64,000 nt of DNA from Nannobrachium achirus (taxonomy: Eukaryota > Chordata > Actinopteri > Myctophiformes > Myctophidae), in NCBI GenBank assembly GCA_963921795.1, contig OY997641.1, forward strand, positions 24,754,533-24,818,532, in the 5' to 3' direction. The notes under the pieces are model-generated. The model did not search any database. It had not been told where the DNA came from and saw only the letters and a list, made by a program, of their open reading frames with translations. This document shows, piece after piece, positions 62,201 through 64,000 of this stretch; positions within the stretch are counted from its first letter, which is position 1, and the number at the start of each line of letters is the position of its first letter. The translations under genes and the position numbers were made by a program.

Positions 62201-62386
62201 ATTATTTGATACAACTGTTTATCTCAGAGGCTGAGATCAACACGGTGAAATCGTCACTGTTGATTTAACAAAACAATCCATTCAGATTGGGCCTTAACTT
62301 ATTCTTGTATACATTTTCAGTCTGTTTAAATCAAAGACAGAGTGCCCACCTGGAGGAACAAAGGCTTCTTTGCGACCCTCAGACGC
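54385..62386 (-). CDS. recql5: RecQ-like helicase 5, C-terminal part, ten coding exons (5' end beyond the window)
   Basis: On the - strand exons 62386-62350, 61933-61875, 60059-59989, 58734-58644, 58186-58001, 57216-56543, 56448-56403, 56218-55991, 55791-55719 and 54497-54385 join in phase to 525 codons plus TAG. The RecQ helicase half lies off the right edge. Recognised parts are the KIX-like RNA polymerase II contact region (exons 2-5, RIPRLTVKARE, YELFKSSRSSNLYKAAVLKK), a RAD51-binding BRC-variant motif FQTA in SSNPFQTARELLAS (exon 6), an acidic and Ser/Lys-rich linker, and the C-terminal SRI domain (exons 8-10: ADIVVRCLDPFYSQGKFATK, ELFKSFARYLSHLLSEG, KALVKKFFSSVKRCESEVDW). RECQL5 restrains RNA polymerase II elongation stress and removes RAD51 filaments. 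The PCNA-box glutamine of the human SRI end appears as Lys here. The 46-bp exon 7 is needed to keep phase. No breaks seen. Confidence 0.93.
54525..54615. repeat. Dispersed repeat related to 785-870
   Basis: TTTACACTCCCATCACGTGG-CAGTGTCGCTTGCTGACAA resembles TTTATACTCCATCGCATGAC-AGTGTCACTTGCCGACAAG in the mcrip1 3' UTR; both are followed by a CTTCAAGC motif. Confidence 0.6.
54914..55518. mobile_element. TTAA-bounded palindromic MITE, 605 bp
   Basis: TTAA-AGGGATATTCCACTTTC at the left and GAAAGTGGAATATCCCT-TTAA at the right. Arms of about 211 bp (54914-55124 and 55309-55518) are almost perfectly inverted, and the centre (AATAACCTTTTTCTTTT and its inverse) is also partly paired. It is non-coding and lies in recql5 intron 9 (between the last two coding exons). 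Confidence 0.93.
55530..55665. mobile_element. hAT-like element, right-end fragment
   Basis: ACCAAATGGACCCTTACGGG ... GGTTGAGAACCACTG (ending about 55662). The left terminal repeat is absent, possibly displaced by the palindromic element that ends at 55518. Confidence 0.55.
57217..58000 (-). other. recql5: recql5 intron between the BRC-variant exon and the KIX-side exon
   Basis: No mobile element with ends and no exon. TAAAGT/AGTAAAAGTA-type sequence at 57475-57620 resembles the 'AAGTAAAAGTA' repeat also seen near 26440-26790 and 50870-50950. Confidence 0.5.
58346..58402. repeat. Hairpin family copy with TAGTGAAA/TTTCACTA flanks
   Basis: TAGTGAAAATAGCAGAGTGT-TGCGTGAGTG ... GATTGGCTAATTTCACTA. 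The inner core is eroded but the outer palindrome is intact. It is next to a one-ended hAT-like sequence CAGTGGGTCCCAAAC at 58279. Confidence 0.75.
58411..58466. repeat. (AC)n microsatellite
   Basis: CGCACGCACACG followed by about 20 AC units, in a recql5 intron. Confidence 0.95.
59219..59262. repeat. (GT)n microsatellite
   Basis: About 21 GT units in a recql5 intron. Confidence 0.95.
59454..59952. mobile_element. hAT-like MITE family D, exact 8-bp target duplication, nested
   Basis: CAGGGGTCTTTAACAGGGGG at the left and TTGAAGACCCCTG at the right are flanked by GTCTAAAT on both sides (59446-59453 and 59953-59960). It interrupts an older hAT-like copy that begins CAGTGGTTCTCAACG at 59355. 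A hairpin copy sits at 59592-59664. A truncated relative is at 25478-25926. 499 bp, non-coding. Confidence 0.94.
59592..59664. repeat. Hairpin family copy within hAT family D
   Basis: TTAGCAAAAACTAGCAGATC-TACAATCTCTAAACGCCTCG and AGAGCTTGTAGAACGGCTAT-TTTCGGCAAA. Same relative position as the copy in 25478-25926. Confidence 0.8.
60132..60513. mobile_element. TTAA-bounded MITE with AGGTTGCCTCTATAA ends
   Basis: TTAAAGGTTGCCTCTATAA at the left and TTATAGAGGCAACCTTTAA at the right are a perfect 19-bp inverted repeat. The interior is TAATGCATTATAA-rich and holds a hairpin-family left arm at 60242-60300. 382 bp, non-coding, in a recql5 intron. Confidence 0.92.
60242..60300. repeat. Hairpin family, left arm
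   Basis: TTCAAAAATAGCTGAACTAC-AAGCTCGCAGTGCGGC, then a short TATCTTCTATTTTTTGA right remnant. Confidence 0.7.
61225..61735 (+). mobile_element. LINE 3' end, second family, with (ATGA)n tail
   Basis: Two overlapping frames (61257-61526 and 61366-61551) carry PNSYQHCPIVQYSLFNFDKG and KVLNGLAPPPLSQFTG ... FPLLEQIPTEARES, resembling the terminal part of a fish reverse-transcriptase ORF split by a frameshift. It ends with AATAAATAAAATAACTAAATG and ATGA repeats. 5'-truncated relic in a recql5 intron, antisense to the gene. Confidence 0.65.
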
Positions 62387-62632
62387 CTAAAGGGGGGGAA
62401 AAAAGATAAATTAAAGACAAGTCACAAATTACAGGCAAAATGATAACAGATTCTCCAGCAGTCCACAATAATAATACATTATGATCTGCCAGATCAAATG
62501 AGGCAGCGAAATCAATAAATACACTTCCAACTAGATTACCCTGCTGTCCTGCTATCAAATATTCTGCTAAAATTATATCTGCTACACCAAGGAGGACAGA
62601 GAGAGAGAGAAAGAAAAATCATAATTACAGTT

Positions 62633-62800
62633 TTGATTGATTGAAGACTTTATTAGAAGTTTGCATAGGAAAGGTACAGTTTCATGACGGTACAGTTCAC
62701 TGGTACAAGGTCTACTAAAAGGAGATCCATGAAAAGACTAAGCTTATTTCCACTGGAAACCATTAAAGTATCTCATATAAAGTCTTAAGGAATGCACTCA
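62633..62800 (-). mobile_element. LINE 3' UTR copy, inverted relative to 24481-25145
   Basis: GATTGATTGAAGACTTTATT-AGAAGTTTGCATAGGAAAGG and following sequence are the reverse complement of 24980-25135, including GACGGTACAGTTCACTGGTAC. It is heavily 5'-truncated, ending near 62800. Confidence 0.9.
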
Positions 62801-62904
62801 TTTCTGGTGAAAGAACAATGATTGACAAGATGACAAACATTATTTTAATCATAATGGTGGATATTGTCTCTGTCGAGTAGAAACCTCATATATCCAAAAC
62901 TGTT

Positions 62905-63035
62905 ACTTTTCAGGATTCAGATTCAATAACGGCAAAAGCCGATTTGCACCACGTTTCAAACTTGTGGATCTGCTACTTTTGATACTCTTGTGTGACGCTG
63001 TAGTATGATCAAGTAGAGCACTCATTTACGAAAAA
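62905..63035 (+). repeat. Dispersed repeat with divergent hairpin, copy 2
   Basis: GGCAAAAGCCGATTTGCACC ... CAAACTTGTGGATCTGCTAC-TTTTGATACTC, then GCTGTAGTATGATCAAGTAG. Collinear with 21160-21320. Confidence 0.65.
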
Positions 63036-63090
63036 ACACAGAGAGTTAGAATATGGAGATATTCTAAGATATTCTGCCCAACAGCAACCA

Positions 63091-63136
63091 TATATTTGAA
63101 TTTCCCCCTTGGGATAATAAAGGTATCTATCTATAT
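63091..63136 (+). repeat. Interspersed repeat 3' tail with (ATCT)n
   Basis: TATTTGAATTTCCCCCTTGG-GATAATAAAGGTATCTATCTAT is the usual 3' end of a common fish non-LTR repeat (the TTTCCC-TTGGGA-AATAAAGT-ATCTATCT pattern, recalled from other fish sequence). Confidence 0.6.
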
Positions 63137-63300
63137 TCCTGTAGAGAAAGCCGATCAGTTTGGATGAACTCCCTCCATAGTCAAGCCACTTGGCAGCAAC
63201 AGTTTTGGAGAGCAGACTCCATCTTAATCCTCTCCCCTCCCCTATTACCTTGTGCAGACACTGACAAACGATATTTTTCACTTCTCCCTTTCAAGCTATT

Positions 63301-63957
63301 TAGTCCATGGGCCAGACGAGATGTCGGTATCAAAAAGGTGGCAAAGGTTATCATGCATTTTATAAAAGCTCTATATCAGTAGATTATATTTTGGTATGAT
63401 AACCCTTTCTTAGACCCAGCTAAATTGGTGTTATCAGCCGCTAGAGTTGTTGTCCCATTAACTTTACATTACAGGAAAAAAAAGCTAAAAATGAATCTGC
63501 TTTAATTAGCATAAGAGGGGTCCAACTAGGGGGTTTTCATGATGCTGAATCCATTGCAAGCATCTGTTTTGCACGAAAAACATCCGTGGGGCTAAAACGC
63601 CCCCCACAACAGTGTGAAAAGTGATGACTCATCACTAAACCATAGTCTTGTGGGACAGTTTTTAGCCCAATGAATGTTTTTTGTGCAAAACAGATGCTTG
63701 CAATGGATTCAGCATCATGAAAACCCCCTAGTTGGACCCCTCTTATGCTAATTAAAGCAGATTCATTTTTAGCTTTTTTTTTCCTGTAATGTAAAGTTAA
63801 TGGGACAACAACTCTAGCGGCTGATAACACCAATTTAGCTGGGTCTTAGAAAGGGTTATCATACCAAAATATAATCTACTGATATAGAGCTTTTATAAAA
63901 TGCATGATAACCTTTGCCACCTTTTTGATACCGACATCTCGTCTGGCCCATGGACTA
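63301..63957. repeat. 657-bp near-perfect palindrome
   Basis: TAGTCCATGGGCCAGACGAG at 63301 is mirrored by CTCGTCTGGCCCATGGACTA at 63957. Arms of about 282 bp differ at only a few positions, and the inner part (GGGCTAAAAC ... GTTTTTAGCCC, AGTGATGACTCATCACT) is also paired to the centre near 63629. The short frames in both arms show no known protein. Confidence 0.96.
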
Positions 63958-64000
63958 ATTTATTAGCGTTTAGATGTCATTTTATTAGCGTTTTTATGTC
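63958..64000. repeat. Two copies of a 21-bp TTTATTAGCGTTT-ATGTC unit
   Basis: TTTATTAGCGTTTAGATGTC and TTTATTAGCGTTTTTATGTC in tandem at the window edge, directly after the palindrome. The array may continue outside. Confidence 0.75.

Noticed and set aside
63537..63833. 98-codon frame in the large palindrome
   Set aside because: Open only because of the inverted arms. There is no similarity to a known family, and the matching arm carries stops in other frames.

Overview
The window looks like a ray-finned fish (teleost) nuclear chromosome segment. The evidence is spliced vertebrate genes with GT-AG introns, long (AC)n tracts, many short hAT-like, palindromic and TTAA-flanked elements, and LINE 3' ends with microsatellite tails. 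No bacterial, viral or organellar gene is visible. The species cannot be named from sequence alone.

Five protein-coding genes are supported by recognisable protein sequence and phase-consistent splice sites. On the + strand: the last coding exon of mcrip1 (193-257), complete alyref (six coding exons, 2214-4921) and complete arhgdia (five coding exons, 20731-27789). On the - strand: complete cdr2l (six coding exons, 52301 down to 38027) and the 3' part of recql5 (ten coding exons, 62386 down to 54385; its helicase half lies beyond the right edge). The human counterparts all lie on 17q25, but the fish order differs. arhgdia and cdr2l converge, and recql5 is followed by cdr2l in a head-to-tail pair. 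The genes do not form one pathway: MCRIP1 acts in repression and EMT control, ALYREF in mRNA export, RhoGDI-alpha in Rho GTPase cycling, CDR2L as a coiled-coil cytoplasmic protein, and RECQL5 in transcription-coupled genome stability.

Layout: 1-1120 mcrip1 end and 3' UTR with a duplicated 76-bp block; 2.0-5.15 kb alyref with a TATA-containing promoter; 5.2-20.7 kb gene-poor DNA with transposon relics; 20.7-30.2 kb arhgdia and a probably long 3' UTR; 30.2-35.3 kb a dense nest of tRNA-like repeats, palindromes, a TTAA-bounded element and G-rich minisatellite; 35.3-38 kb little of note; 38-52.3 kb cdr2l with very GC-rich 3' exons and repeat-filled introns; 53.6-62.4 kb recql5; 62.6-64 kb LINE tails and a 657-bp palindrome.

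The most striking unexplained signal is a short hairpin family with core GATCTACAAGCTCACAACGC and its inverse. It is flanked by AATAGC/GCTATT and is present in about 25 full or partial copies spread over the window. It sits inside at least three unrelated hAT-like elements. Its palindromic symmetry extends into flanks that differ between copies. I do not recognise it as a named element.
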